NCBI GenBank assembly: GCA_021234155.1
Contig: JAJEKV010000749.1
Coordinates: 1 to 64,000, forward strand
Reading direction: 5' to 3'
DNA from: Isoetes taiwanensis
Taxonomy: Eukaryota; Streptophyta; Lycopodiopsida; Isoetales; Isoetaceae
Length of the DNA stretch: 64,000 nucleotides
A program made the translations under genes and the position numbers. Positions 35,392 to 45,286 of this stretch are shown here, piece by piece (within the stretch, counting starts at the first letter, position 1; each line of letters opens with the position of its first letter). The notes below the pieces were generated by a model. The model was given only the letters and a program-made list of their open reading frames with translations, did no database searches and was not told where the DNA came from.

Positions 35392-35449
35392 GACCATTTT
35401 GGGAATCGAACCCAAATTTACCCAGTATGGTCTGTTTTTTTTTTTTTTC
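35392..35449. other. tRNA-like acceptor/T-arm minihelix followed by T14
   Basis: The outer 7-bp arms AGACCAT (35392-35398) and ATGGTCT (35428-35434) pair exactly. Inside, TTTGGG and CCCAAA (35399-35404 and 35412-35417) enclose a 7-nt loop. On the minus strand this reads GGTTCGATTCC, a perfect Pol III B box with the T-loop TTCGATT. D and anticodon arms are absent; only 10 nt separate the T stem from the 5' acceptor strand. The plus strand continues into fourteen T. It may be a tRNA deletion relic; expression is unknown. Confidence 0.5.
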
Positions 35450-35530
35450 TTTAACAGTTACAATGGAAATACATGAAAGAAAATACATGGATTTGACTGC
35501 AACACTAGTGCAATAGCTTGCTTTTCAAAA

Positions 35531-36788
35531 TCAAACATCATTAGCAATGGTTATTGTATTTGGAGGCATGCAATCACCACACTTTATGGTATGCTCCCGT
35601 CTAAAACCAACCTTTCTCTCGTTATGTACAAATCGAAAGTCAACAAGATCATATCGACCTTCTAAAAGGGTCCTGCACTCCATCAATGACCAATCTTCAT
35701 CGACCTCTAAAGTGTACATAGATGTGTCCTCACTAGCCACAGACAAATTCAATGCTCCTTTCCTAATTTCATGGTCTTCAACAGGTTTCCACAGCCATTT
35801 ACCATCTTTCCAAGCCCTCTTCTTTCGCTGCACATAAAAGTTGCAGCAGAGTTTCTGTTTTGGCACCATATACCTATAAATTAGAATGTAACATTAGGTG
35901 TGATCAAAATAGAAATGCAACTGAAATCAACATAGAAATATGATACCTAAACACAAGGCTTTCTACGTCAATAGTGCATTGAGTTAGCTGCCCACCTGTC
36001 TCAAACATTTTCGTCTTCCAATCACCCAAAAATATATGGCCAAGCATATCTTCAGCCATACCTTTTATTATGTATGTCTTTGGTGTATCTCTTACTTCGA
36101 GAACATCCTTGAAAAGAAAAGCAAACGACTTCATTGGTAGTGAAATAGATACTCCACATCGCACACCTCCCTTCTCTGTTAACATCCTTCTTGCTTCTCT
36201 AGTGATAAAGAGCCTATTAGACGTAATAATCTGCAAATCTGTTTGAGTTGCACCAATGCAACTCAAAGTTGGAAGATCAACTGGTGCAAGCCTACCAATC
36301 TGTCCCTTCTTTTTTGTATAATGAAATTTGAGAAACCATATACCTGCATCCCGGAGAATTGTAGCAGGAAATTCTGAAAACAGTAGCTTTCCAATGCTAA
36401 TATGATGTACCTCTAGGACACTTGTTATACTATCTGCTGGCACCAGATCTTGAAAATCAGAGGAACAAAGCCAATTTGCTTCCATGTTTGGGAATTTGGG
36501 GTCAGAAGCTATTTCTTCACGTGACATAGCATGCCGATCATATGCATGTGCCACCAAAAATCTTTCTACCTTTTTACTTGATGGGTTGAAGATGAACCTT
36601 AGAATTTGTGCCTTCCAATGGGCTCTAACATCATGAATCTTCCTCTTTTTTACTGCATGTGGGCCAACAAGCTTAGGCCTCATAGTAACCCATGAACCTA
36701 CGCTTACATGCATAGTAATCCGCTTGAGATTTTTATCTCTTGTGTTTTGCAACATAACAACACTAGGCTCAGATCTCTTAACATCCAT
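35531..36788 (-). CDS. BAH-like domain protein, two exons (394 aa)
   Basis: Exon 1 is 36788-35947 and exon 2 is 35873-35531. The 73-nt intron has a GTATCA donor and TTTATAG acceptor, and joining keeps the frame (VFR then YMVPK). The preferred ATG (MDVKR) follows an acceptor-like TGTATGCAG, so a 5' non-coding exon may exist; an ATG six codons upstream at 36806 is the alternative. Residues about 28-133 read as a bromo-adjacent-homology domain: VGSWVTM, then AHWKAQILRF, a strand KVERFLVAHAYDRH, then a SSDFQDLVPADSI stretch like the 'SxHxDxIPxxxIxGKC' edge of BAH domains, then VLEVHHI. The remaining 260 residues are unrecognised. BAH domains often bind histone tails or nucleosomes. The gene is intact and convergent with the RAG1-like gene; a joint role is inference. 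Confidence 0.65.
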
Positions 36789-36859
36789 ATCTGCATACAG
36801 AAACATTACTTTAGACTAGACAAGAAACATGCTTGTATTCAGAAGAAAAAAGACTTTTT

Positions 36860-37110
36860 GGCAACCCTGATTGATTAGAAGCTCCTTTGGTTGCTTCAAA
36901 CTGGAATCGGCATCTGTGGACGGAACAAGATAAGATTAGGATTAGAGAACGGATTTTCCATTAGCGGGAATTTGAAATCCGTATCCGTCTCCAAATCCTA
37001 CGTGATATTCCGTTAGCATTTACAATCTCTAACAAATTTGGTTGCCACGTCAATATGGGAAAGTTCAAATGTGGCATGGCCCTGATTGGTTGGAAGTTTT
37101 TGGTGATGTG
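36860..37110. repeat. Short direct repeat upstream of the BAH gene
   Basis: CCCTGATTGATTAGAAG at 36865 recurs as CCCTGATTGGTTGGAAG at 37080, in the same orientation, near the right edge of the 6.2 kb block. Such CCTGATTGGTTG motifs resemble subterminal motifs of some plant DNA elements, but no inverted partner was found at the left edge. Confidence 0.4.
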
Positions 37111-37359
37111 GCAACGTGTAAGGGTGCTATTGGGACGTTTTAAGATTCCATTTTGGCTCTAATGTTTCTATCTCTGGAATTTGTGCAACAACCTTACTTG
37201 CATTTTACTCGAGTTTCAGCTTTTTTTACTATACTTTCTGTTATTATTACTTGCCTTTCTGCTATTTTTATCTGCCACTTCTATTTTGAATGCCAGGATG
37301 TTACATGTAGACAGATGGATGACTGGATTGGGCCCAACTGTCCTTTATATTGAGGCAAG

Positions 37360-37450
37360 GCCCTTTTGGGCTTCTTTCTGAATGGCCAAGCAGACCTCCC
37401 CGCTTCACGTGTCGGCCTACTTTCCTATTCAGAAAGAAGCCCAAAAGGGC
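37360..37450. repeat. Foldback hairpin, decayed copy B
   Basis: Counterpart of 24287-24377. The same arms are present but the 3' arm has changed (CCTATTCAG in place of CCCATTCAG, and CCTACTTT in place of CCTGCTTT), so the stem has mismatches that copy A lacks. Confidence 0.8.
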
Positions 37451-37579
37451 TTTCTCTTATCCTTGATAGCATTTTAAAAGCATGCATTAAGTTGGATTCA
37501 CATGCAATAGTCTTCGAAGGCGGGCCCTATTTTACCCTCTGGAAATAAAGCATGGCATGTGACGGCTTGTGAAAATGGC

Positions 37580-38717
37580 AGGCCATTTTGGACAACTTTG
37601 ATGGCTGTGACGACACATGTGAATCTAGCCTTATCACCGATTGCATAAAGCATGGTAGATATATACATTAGCACATCATTGAAAATGGGTACGAAGATGA
37701 TGCTTTTGCTAGTAATATACTGCTTGATAAGTATGCCAAGAGTGGATCCTTAGACGAAGCAGAAAACGTCTTAGGCAGTTATGCTAGGTCCAAATGTGGT
37801 GCCATGGGAACGAATGATCTTAAGATATGCCTTGAATGGCAAAGACGACCTTGCTTTCAAATGTTTTTATAAGATTTAGCTACATGGTATCAAAACAAAT
37901 AGGATTATATTTTTAAGCCATTTGAAAGCTTCTGCAAGCAGAGGTGCATTAGAGCATAATAGTTATATACATATCCATGAAATTAGGATGCATTATCCAG
38001 TTCTTAGAAACACAGTTGTTGATGTTTATTGGGAAGCTTGATAGCTTCACAAGGCAAAGAATACATTCAAAATGTTGCCAAATACAAATGGTGTATATTT
38101 GGCTATGAAGATTGCAGGCTATGATCAACAATGTTTCAAGAAAATGCAAGATAGTGGCGTAAAGCCAAGACAAAGTCACATTTTGAACGTCTTGAAATCA
38201 TCAATTGGGATAATCACCATATGACAAGGCATAATCATCCATGAGCAAATGATTGAAAATATATTCCAAGCTGATATTGTTGTTCAGTGCATTCTTATTG
38301 ACATGTATACAAAATCCAATAGCTTGCAGGAAGCACAAGGACTTTTTAATATCTCAATTAATCGAAACACAGTATTATGGGGTGCAATAATTTTAGGATT
38401 CTTGCAGCATGATAAGCGTGATGTTACCTTTGAATATTTTGATCAAATGCAAGACAACGCTACATAGAACCTAATAAAGTGACATATTTGGGAATTTTAA
38501 AAGCATGACTAGCATATAAGACATCAAGCGAGGGAGGTACATTCATGAACAAGTTCTTTTACATGGACTCTACTCTGAGGTTGTTATAAGGAATACCCTC
38601 ACTGACATGTATGCGAAGCAAGAAGTTTGAAGGAAGTAAAAGGAGTCTTTGATGCATTGCAAATTCGTAATGTGGTGTCATGGAATGTGATAATTTTAGG
38701 ATGCATTCAACATGATG
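37580..38717 (+). pseudogene. PPR gene, pseudogene B (truncated)
   Basis: Colinear with 24540-25652. It retains LIDMYTKSNSLQEA (38306-38338) and NRNTVLWGAIILG, then ends at the duplication boundary, so the C-terminal repeats and the E-like domain are absent. Some early repeat codons are better kept than in copy A (AFASNILLDKYAKSG near 37703), indicating that the two decayed separately. Non-functional. Confidence 0.75.
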
Positions 38718-38786
38718 TTGTGATTCACAACCAACAAGTGACTTAAATGAAACCATTGGCTCTTAAAATATTTATGGCTGATAACG
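38718..38786 (+). repeat. LTR fragment (about 70 bp)
   Basis: TTGTGATTCACAACCAACAAG...TTTATGGCTGATAACG matches 44559-44627, inside the LTR that starts at 44522, with several substitutions. Only an internal slice of the LTR is present. It begins exactly where duplicated block B ends. Confidence 0.75.
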
Positions 38787-39387
38787 CAGAAATCTTTACA
38801 CGAGTTGAGCTCAAAGACCTCAGATTGACTTGGGGCCATCTTCTTTTTTTTCTTATGGCGCTCCTTTTGGCGCCTGCCTTTTTGGTGCCCGACGGCAAAA
38901 CTTCTCGAGCTCATAACTTGAGCTAGAGACATCGAGAATCAGGTGATTTCGGGCTCGTTGGAAAGCTTATGCGGATCTTTCCAACGACATATGATTCCGG
39001 ACCATTTGCATCCTTATACGTTTCAGCTTTTTGGACTTTTTGATTTCGGGACTGCTTTTTATTATAGATCAGCCCATTTCGACCCCTCCGGAAGTAATGG
39101 CTCCTTCAATTCCCCTCTGCAGCAGCTAGGGGACTTTTCTATGGTGGGTATTAATCCCTTTGATCAGCCAAATTAAATTAGGGGCACCTTTCGTCACCCC
39201 TTGAAGTCTCTCGGATCCACGAACAAAGATAACGGTTACAAAGGTGATGTATTTCGATCTCTCAATAAAGATGCTCATCTTAAGCAAACAAACATTAAAT
39301 AGGGCATTGCATCTTTACTCTCTCAGCGGGATAAAGCGTTGTCCATCGCAAATTCCCACAGTGTTGATGGAGCAAATGGCCAGCGAA

Positions 39388-39594
39388 CCTCCAACATGCC
39401 TTGGAGGTTCAACACATGATGATGGAAGCGCGATTACATCCGTTACGGTGTTGGCGGTGCAACTGGCCCAAACAAACCTCCAACAGCGTTGGAGATTCAC
39501 CACGCAGGCCGATCGCGATGGGGGGCGATTGCATGCGCTACGTGTTGAAAGTGCATATTGCTCAGCCACACCTCCAACATCGTTGGAGGTTCAA
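39388..39594 (+). repeat. Three CCTCCAACANNGTTGGAG palindromes spaced about 90 bp
   Basis: The near-palindromes CCTCCAACATGCCTTGGAGG (39388), CCTCCAACAGCGTTGGAG (39477) and CCTCCAACATCGTTGGAGG (39571) recur with spacings of 89 and 94 bp. The DNA between them is also similar, including GCG(C/A)GATT(A/G)CAT(C/G)CG. The region is GC-richer than its surroundings. It may be a minisatellite within the LINE 5' part. Confidence 0.7.
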
Positions 39595-40443
39595 CTTCGA
39601 GATGATGAAGGGAGGCGGACTCTGAGGCATTGACCCCGGATGATTTCTCCAAGGTCCCTCGTCCGACCGTCTTCCTCTCTATGTCAATTTGCTTCAAAAG
39701 ATCTAGAGAACAAGCTTGACATTCTTACGACTACTTTGCACATGCGGCAACAAGAGATGACACAATTTCAATGTGCATTGAAATCTGAATTGGCAAAGTG
39801 TAAGTAATGACCTTGCCGCGCTCCTTTGGCAAAATTCATCTTTGAACATGCAAAGCTTTGGGAAGCAATTGAGGCATAAAGTTGGAGTTTCTTTGCTTGT
39901 CATATATTTTGTGGAGCACTTAATGGTTGATATTGGCAAGCAAAGACAAGATTTACTCTCGCCATGTCTCGAGGTGTCTACTGAGGTTGTAATACTTATC
40001 GCAGCATTGGAAGAAAGCATGACACGCCAAGTGGCCCGGAGCTTGCTAAGGACACATCTAGTCGAGTTCTTTGCCTTGGAGCGTTCCTATTCTCATGCAA
40101 CTAAAAGGCACCTCCAACTTCTTCTTCCACTGACATCATGATCATAATGTGAGATCCATGCCTAGTTCATCCTCCCCAATTTCAAAAACTCTCATGTAAC
40201 GAGGTTTTGCATCTACATGCATCTATATGCTTTCGAGGCGAGAGAATACATTGATAGGCACAGTCGATTAATAATCGTGTAATTCGTGGCATGCCGGAAG
40301 AAACATCGAGGAAGGACTTATGAAGATCTGGACTTTGGTGTTAGCTAAATTGGACTTCACAACACCAGTTGTTGTCCTGCACATAGGGTTGGAGCATTGC
40401 ATCCCCACCACCAGCGCATAGTGAAATTCTGATTAGGCAAAAT

Positions 40444-40640
40444 TTGAGTACTAAAATGGATATCCTCAAGCAGGCCAAGCAATTGAAAGGGACATCTCTC
40501 TATCCGGATTTTGATCTTACTAAGTCCCAACGATTAGCGAGGCGCCCGGGAATTTGCAAAAAGGTCCATGACATTCAAAAGAATGGTGGTAAAGCTTTGC
40601 CCGATTTCGTGGAAAATTACGTATTTTTACACCATCACAT
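40444..40640 (+). pseudogene. LINE ORF1-like fragment
   Basis: The frame reads MDILKQAKQLKGTSLY, then DLTKSQRLARR and KKVHDIQKNGGKAL. This resembles the C-terminal region of LINE ORF1-type proteins, where an 'ILxxAKxLK' helix is followed by 'DLTxxQRxxRK'. It lies upstream of the endonuclease in the expected order. Confidence 0.4.
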
Positions 40641-40949
40641 GCAACCTTTCCCCGGCGCCCTTTCATCATGCTCGGGCCACTCATCTGCTTGGTGTTAAAG
40701 TCCATTCTCCCATTTCCCATGCACATACCAATGCCGCAAATGCGCCGTGTTGTTCCATCTTACGCACCCACCACATCTTCTTACGCTCAAGGCCATTCCT
40801 CTCATGATGTTGCTAATGGTACCCGCTTGATCTTTGCTGCTTCTTGCGATGTTCTTTGTTCTTGCTGGCGGCTGCCGCCGCCTCTATTGCTCCGGCCTCC
40901 TCGGTTCAGAGACGATCATACCTCAAATGTACCTTCCTAGGAAATGTGC

Positions 40950-41730
40950 CTTCGGTTGGTGTCACGAATTGTCGAGGTTTTCCACGGCGTAAAGGTGATG
41001 GCTTGAATCCCATTGCAAAGATATGGATATCATTACGCTCATGGAAGCGTGGGGCATTGACCAAGCGGCTACCTCATTTTACAGGGCTATCAATTCTTTT
41101 CATTATTTAATGAATGTCATGGGCAGCGAGGTTGCGGTGGAGTTGCTTGCTATTTCAAGGATGCCCTTGCTCCATATATCACGCTTCATAAAGGCGATAG
41201 ATATAATCGCTACATGTGGATCAAACTTCATTGCCACAATAGTAGTACCATTTTGTTCTTTGTCCGTTTACTTCCCACCTACATCATCACCTTTTTATGA
41301 TGAATATGATGTCGCTCGCGATTGATCTTATGGTGATCTTTATGATGACATTGCTCAATTCAAGCGGTTGGGGCATGTTATTCTTCTTGGTGATTTCAAT
41401 GCTTTCGCTTTGCTGAAATGCAAAGCTGCTCAACTCATACTTGAGGATGTTAAGTGACCCTTTATGGATGTGCGCTAATGATCGATCTTTCCGCGTTCAT
41501 CGCTGATGCTAATAAACCCGTCTCAACATTTGGAAGGAGCTCATCGGTTATTGTGAAGTCTTTGAGATGGTACTTTGTAATGGCTTAGAGCAATGGCCAC
41601 ACTCTAAAGGTATTACATGTTTGGCCGGATAGAATAGGGGTGGTGGTACTAGTGTTGTTGACTATGTCATTTCCCAAGTGCAAGCCTTGGATCTCATTTC
41701 AGATTACCGGTGGCACAAGGCATAGAGATG
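40950..41730 (+). pseudogene. LINE APE-type endonuclease, broken
   Basis: Across two or three frames one finds GVTNCRGF (start), DIITLMEAWG, GGVACYFKDAL, GDRYNRYMWIKL, VYFPPTSSPFYDEYD, LYDDIAQFKRLGHVILLGDFNAF (read as two overlapping stretches, 41342-41400) and SVVDYVISQ. The ordered 'MWxKL', 'YFPP', 'LxxDI...G.V.LLGDFNA' and 'SVVDYV' motifs are diagnostic of the apurinic-endonuclease domain that nicks target DNA. Frameshifts occur near 40990, 41110 and 41260, with stops at 41324 and after. Confidence 0.7.
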
Positions 41731-42339
41731 AGGAGATAAAATCGATCACTATCCACTTTATTTGTCATTAAAGTGGCGACTTCCACCTCTTCAACCCATT
41801 GCTATCAGGGCTCTGTCCCTCGCATTAAACTTGACTTATTCTAGATCTTTTGAATATGAACGGACATTAGCTCCTAGCGCTTGGGTATTTTGGATTACCC
41901 AACTCTTCAAAGGCGTAATACGCGGCATTTCTTCGATACTTTGCTTACTTCTGCCGTCTCTTGCTTTGGTACCGCGACTTACGGTGTTGCTCATCTTTGG
42001 TAGGAAATCCTTTCCTAGAAATGCCTGGTTTGATGAAGGCGCATAGCTTACTTAAAACAATTGCGAATGATAGTTGAGCGGATCTGGCGACATAATGCCA
42101 TTCATAATTATAAGTCCTTTTTTGAAGCGCCAGAAGGCACGCTTTGTTGCTGAGCACCGAAGCAAATGTTTGAATTGCGCTCACGTGAGCCTCCGGACCT
42201 TCCGGGCGGCAAAAATATTATATCGACCACCTCCTACCCTTGGACATATTTCTATGCGGCAATGGGATGAGCGATTGGTCCACTTATATGATCATCACGG
42301 GGTCCTTAATTACGTGCCTCCTTTGGTAGGTGATATTCT

Positions 42340-43260
42340 TCAATTCCACGGAGGAGGAAGTCAAAGAAGGATTGCGGCATCTATCTAATGGCAAGTCTCG
42401 ATCTTCAAAGGTTTGCAAGCGAGAATTGCTTAAATGGGGGTCCGCTATTGCTTCCAATCATCACTACTCTTTTTAAATCAAGCTTTGCAAGAAGGCTTGC
42501 AGAAAACAGGAAGGTCGAAGGTCGTGTACCAATTTATAAAGCGGTGATAAGCATGACCCTTCTAATTATCGCATGATCATGGTAAGTTCCATATTTTCAA
42601 AGCTCTTAGCGGTCTTCGAGAAGCGGTTGACATCATGGCCGAGAACATCTTTGGTGTATGCGTCTTTGTAGGGACGACGGTGACTTTTCGTCCATGCCAT
42701 TCTACAATAGACCATATTTTTCACATTGCGCATGCTTATTGAACATAGTCGAAGTTTGAAACAAGACCTCTATATATGCTTTGTAGATTTTACTTACGCT
42801 TTTGATCTGATTACCACCAGCGAGCTTCTTTGGCGGCTTGCGGGGCAGGGTTCCACAAGATCTTCAAAATGCGGGTTATCGGCTCTATGAAAGGGTTTTT
42901 GCTAAATTTCCAAGCATCGGTACTCAAATCACTAGCAATATTGGAGTTCGTCGGGGTTGCCCTTTATCTCCTACACTTTTTGGCTTGTACATTGATCAAT
43001 TGGAAGAATGGCTTGATAATCATGGCGGCGGAGGTCCACATTTGGCACACTATATCATTAGGCAACTTATGTATGCTGATGATGTTTCACTTGGCACATA
43101 CATTTGCTGGTATCAAAACAACATTTATGCTCTGCACGGTTTACGTGAGAACACGGGGTCTGGCGTGTTAATCACGCAAAAGACCAAGCTTTTGGTAGTT
43201 CAATCTTCTCGTCACAATGTTCCCCTATGCACTATGATAACGAAGTTGAAGTTGTAGATA
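42340..43260 (+). pseudogene. LINE reverse transcriptase, broken
   Basis: Pieces in order are a GKSRSSKVCKRELLKWGS region, DPSNYRMI, FRPCHSTIDHIF, LYICFVDFTYAFD, GVRRGCPLSPTLFGLYID (42943-42996) and the catalytic LMYADDVSL (43069-43095), followed by KTKLLVVQ. These match the fingers and palm motifs of LINE reverse transcriptases, with YADD holding the metal-binding aspartates. Stops and frame changes occur between the blocks. Downstream, a FWPLQHYAMKRHLHYI stretch (43572-43625) fits the thumb or linker region. Confidence 0.8.
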
Positions 43261-44254
43261 GCTTCAAAGTATCTTGGTGTAGAATTTTGTAAGAACACAC
43301 TCACGGGGAGCAGTGTATTACCAAGCGGGTGGGCACGGATGGAGAGCACTATATGCAATGCAAAACAATTGTTTTCGTAGCAGAAATTCATGATTGCCCG
43401 CGGAAAGCCCACTTGTTTGGACTTTGGTAGAGCCTTTTTCTTGTATGGTTCAAGTGTGGGGCACGCCATTAGTGCTAGTGCTTGGGAGAGCTTGGGCGGG
43501 TGCAAAGTCCTTTCTCACTTACTGACCTTGGAGTTAAAACAAGCGGTGCCCTATGCTATTCTTTTACAAAAGGCAGGTTTTGGCCTCTTCAACATTACGC
43601 CATGAAGCGCCATCTCCACTATATCGCAAGGTGCACCACATGGGCGATGTTAGGTATCTGTTCTTACTTGCCATGGTGAATCTCCTCGGCGTTTGAAAGC
43701 GATGTTGGAAAGAGCATTGCACTACATGGTTTGCCCATTGGGCGTGCAAGCAGAAAGCTTTGCGATGCTTGCTGGTTTCGATCACGAGCTTTTGCAACAA
43801 TATCTTAATGGTCGTTTTTCTCAAAAGATATGGGGACGATTACTTTGGCCCAAGTGAAAACTGGTCATTATCATGCACATAAATCCCACTTTGGCACCGG
43901 GGCCCCAAGCTTATTTGCTTGCTTCATTGTCGGGAACAAGCTTGTAGCTATTGCATCAATTCATACGGGGGTCCCACAAGTACTGGATTGAGACAGTAGA
44001 TGGGAGCGCCGCGAATTTGGCGAGGCCGAACTATGTACTTTGTTGCCGATTGGGTTATTGAAGATGAAAGCCATACTCTTCGAGTTGCCCCGCTTTTGAG
44101 ATAGTCGGGAATCATTTTTTTCGACCTTAGCATTCCATTCCACGCTTCACAACTTTCGGCGCACCATCGTGCATGACTTGGCATTATACATACTTGAGGT
44201 TCTAGATAAACGTCTGCAATTACTGAGCCCTCAGTAGTCATTATCTAAGCTTGT

Positions 44255-44409
44255 CTAGTATCATCATTACTGCAAAGGTTTTTCCCTTGAAAACCTTTCG
44301 AGGCAGGGGTTTTTTAATCCTAGTAGTAATGATTGTACTAGCCCATTGTATGGGTCCCATGACCTATTGGTCTTCGTGGACGTTAAAAAAACTATTCTAT
44401 TCTATTCTA
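44255..44409 (+). mobile_element. LINE 3' tail with (ATTCT)n, copy 1
   Basis: This holds a G/C hairpin-like region (TTTTTCCCTTGAAAACC ... GGCAGGGGTTTTTTAA), then GGGTCCCATGACCTATTGGTC, TTCGTGGACG and a TATTCT repeat end. The same order recurs inverted at 49978-50140 and 53539-53695. It is the 3' end of the LINE described above. Confidence 0.8.
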
Positions 44410-44521
44410 AATGAATTGAGATGAAAGTCCTCAGATTGACTTGAGGCCATCACTAAATGAATTGTGATGAGCAATTTTTCCTAAGATTGACGAGGACGTT
44501 CAATCACGGAGAGGGAAGGAT

Positions 44522-44960
44522 TGTTACGGTATTAGAACAAAATATTAGCTCGGGGGTGTGATTCACAACCAACAAGTAACTTTTAAATGAAACCATTGGT
44601 TCTTAAAACATTTATGGCTGATAACGGGACCTGATATCAGCCCATCCAAACTTGTCCTCACTTGAATTAAAATCTTGGACTCTAGCTAGAAAGCTCAAGC
44701 GCCTAACCAAGGCACCAACCTTAGACTTAATAAGAAAGGGCTAAGTGCCTTTCTAAAAAGGCAAAGGCCGAAAAGGCAATTTACCTTAAATGACCTTTCA
44801 AGAGACTATAAAAGAACATACATAAATATTTTATCCTCTGAAATTAGAGTTTCTCTCTAAAAACATACTTCAAGAACATTCTATTTGCTAAGAAAAGTAT
44901 CACTTTAAAAAAGTCAATTCTTTCGTTGCACAAAAAAACTAGTCATTTGCGCAAAGGGGT
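44522..44960 (+). mobile_element. Ty3/gypsy-type LTR, plus strand (3' end uncertain)
   Basis: A purine tract (GAGAGGGAAGGA, 44509-44520) is followed by TGTTACGG at 44522. The other LTR in this window (58308-59033) starts with the same octamer next to the same kind of tract. A TATAAAAG lies at 44807, and the sequence beyond looks like a transcribed leader (TTTCTCTCT). No matching upstream 5' LTR or gag/pol is seen except the 70-bp piece at 38718. The right boundary is a guess. Confidence 0.5.
44807..44814 (+). promoter_or_regulatory. TATA box of the LTR
   Basis: TATAAAAG lies 285 bp into the LTR, a normal U3 distance, followed 35-60 bp later by a CT-rich possible start region. Confidence 0.45.
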
Positions 44961-45098
44961 CAAAATAGAATTTCATGCAACCTTTTTTTTAACCTCATTT
45001 TACCCCTTTTGTTTTAAAAAAAAAGGAATCTTTAAGGATTATTCCTTTTGCTCTCGTTTCGATGACTTGCTCCCGTTTAATACGCAATCTTGTTCAAG

Positions 45099-45222
45099 AT
45101 AAAACCTGCTAGTAGTAAGCAAATTCAATAAAAATAGAAAAAAAAAAACACAGAAGGGTGGATAAAACCTGCCAGTAGTAAGCAAATTCAACAGAATTAG
45201 AAAAAAAATACAGAAGGGTGGA
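45099..45222. repeat. 62-bp tandem duplication
   Basis: GATAAAACCTGCTAGTAG...AGAAGGGTG (45099-45160) is repeated at 45161-45222 with a handful of differences, mostly in the A-run. It contributes to a spurious minus-strand frame. Confidence 0.9.
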
Positions 45223-45286
45223 TGCACATCGCACCTTGAACCAAATAACAGTTCTGCGTGCACTAAAAAGGTTTAGCAAACACTCT

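Larger units (their letters stand above)
33872..35530. other. Spacer between the two convergent genes
   Basis: The first 80 bp continue a basic open frame offset from the RAG1-like stop (see findings). The rest is non-coding as far as I can see, with a 57-bp tandem repeat (34950-35057) and a tRNA-like hairpin (35392-35434). A 64-codon minus frame at 34251-34445 has no motif. It presumably holds the 3' ends of both transcripts. Confidence 0.5.
30965..37164. mobile_element. 6.2 kb block with RAG1-like and BAH-like genes
   Basis: Comparison of copies A and B shows B diverging at 30965 and rejoining at 37165 (TTTCTATCTCTGG). The block contains a plus-strand RAG1/Transib-like gene (31226-33871) and a minus-strand BAH-domain gene (35531-36788), tail to tail. 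Both are open and apparently intact, while the surrounding duplication is littered with decay. That suggests recent insertion or selection. No convincing terminal inverted repeats or target-site duplication could be found at the divergence points, and about 317 bp of copy A sequence is missing, so a simple cut-and-paste insertion is not shown. Alternatives are a gene pair carried in by rearrangement, or an element whose ends lie inside the block. Confidence 0.6.
27330..38717. repeat. Segmental duplication, copy B (interrupted)
   Basis: This block is colinear with 20562-25652 except for a 6.2 kb block at 30965-37164, a roughly 230-bp insertion with 53-bp flanking repeats at 28989-29327, a microinversion at about 28165-28230, and small indels. 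Its left end meets the inverted-repeat arm, and its right end meets a gypsy LTR fragment at 38718. The accumulated damage to its gene suggests it is the non-functional copy. Confidence 0.9.
38841..44409 (+). mobile_element. Decayed LINE (non-LTR retrotransposon), plus strand
   Basis: Ordered pieces on the plus strand are an ORF1-like end (about 40440-40620), an APE-type endonuclease (40950-41730), a reverse transcriptase (42340-43260) and a 3' region ending in TATTCTATTCTATTCT. Stops and frameshifts occur throughout. It is flanked by a diverged direct repeat of 40 bp or more (CCTCAGATTGACTTG core at 38818 and 44429), which fits a long target-site duplication. The 5' boundary is uncertain, since 38841-39240 carries sequence not typical of a LINE. 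Three truncated 3' tails of the same family lie elsewhere in the window. Confidence 0.65.

Noticed and set aside
35392-35434. Complete tRNA gene
   Set aside because: No D arm or anticodon arm; only acceptor and T-arm pairing exist.
31122-37151. Possible terminal inverted repeats of the 6.2 kb block (ATGGAAT...GGATAAAAC-like pair at 31122-31143 and 37133-37151)
   Set aside because: Only GGACGT and ATTCCAT match, with a gap between, and the positions are not symmetric with the divergence points. No CACWGTG-type heptamer was found at either edge.
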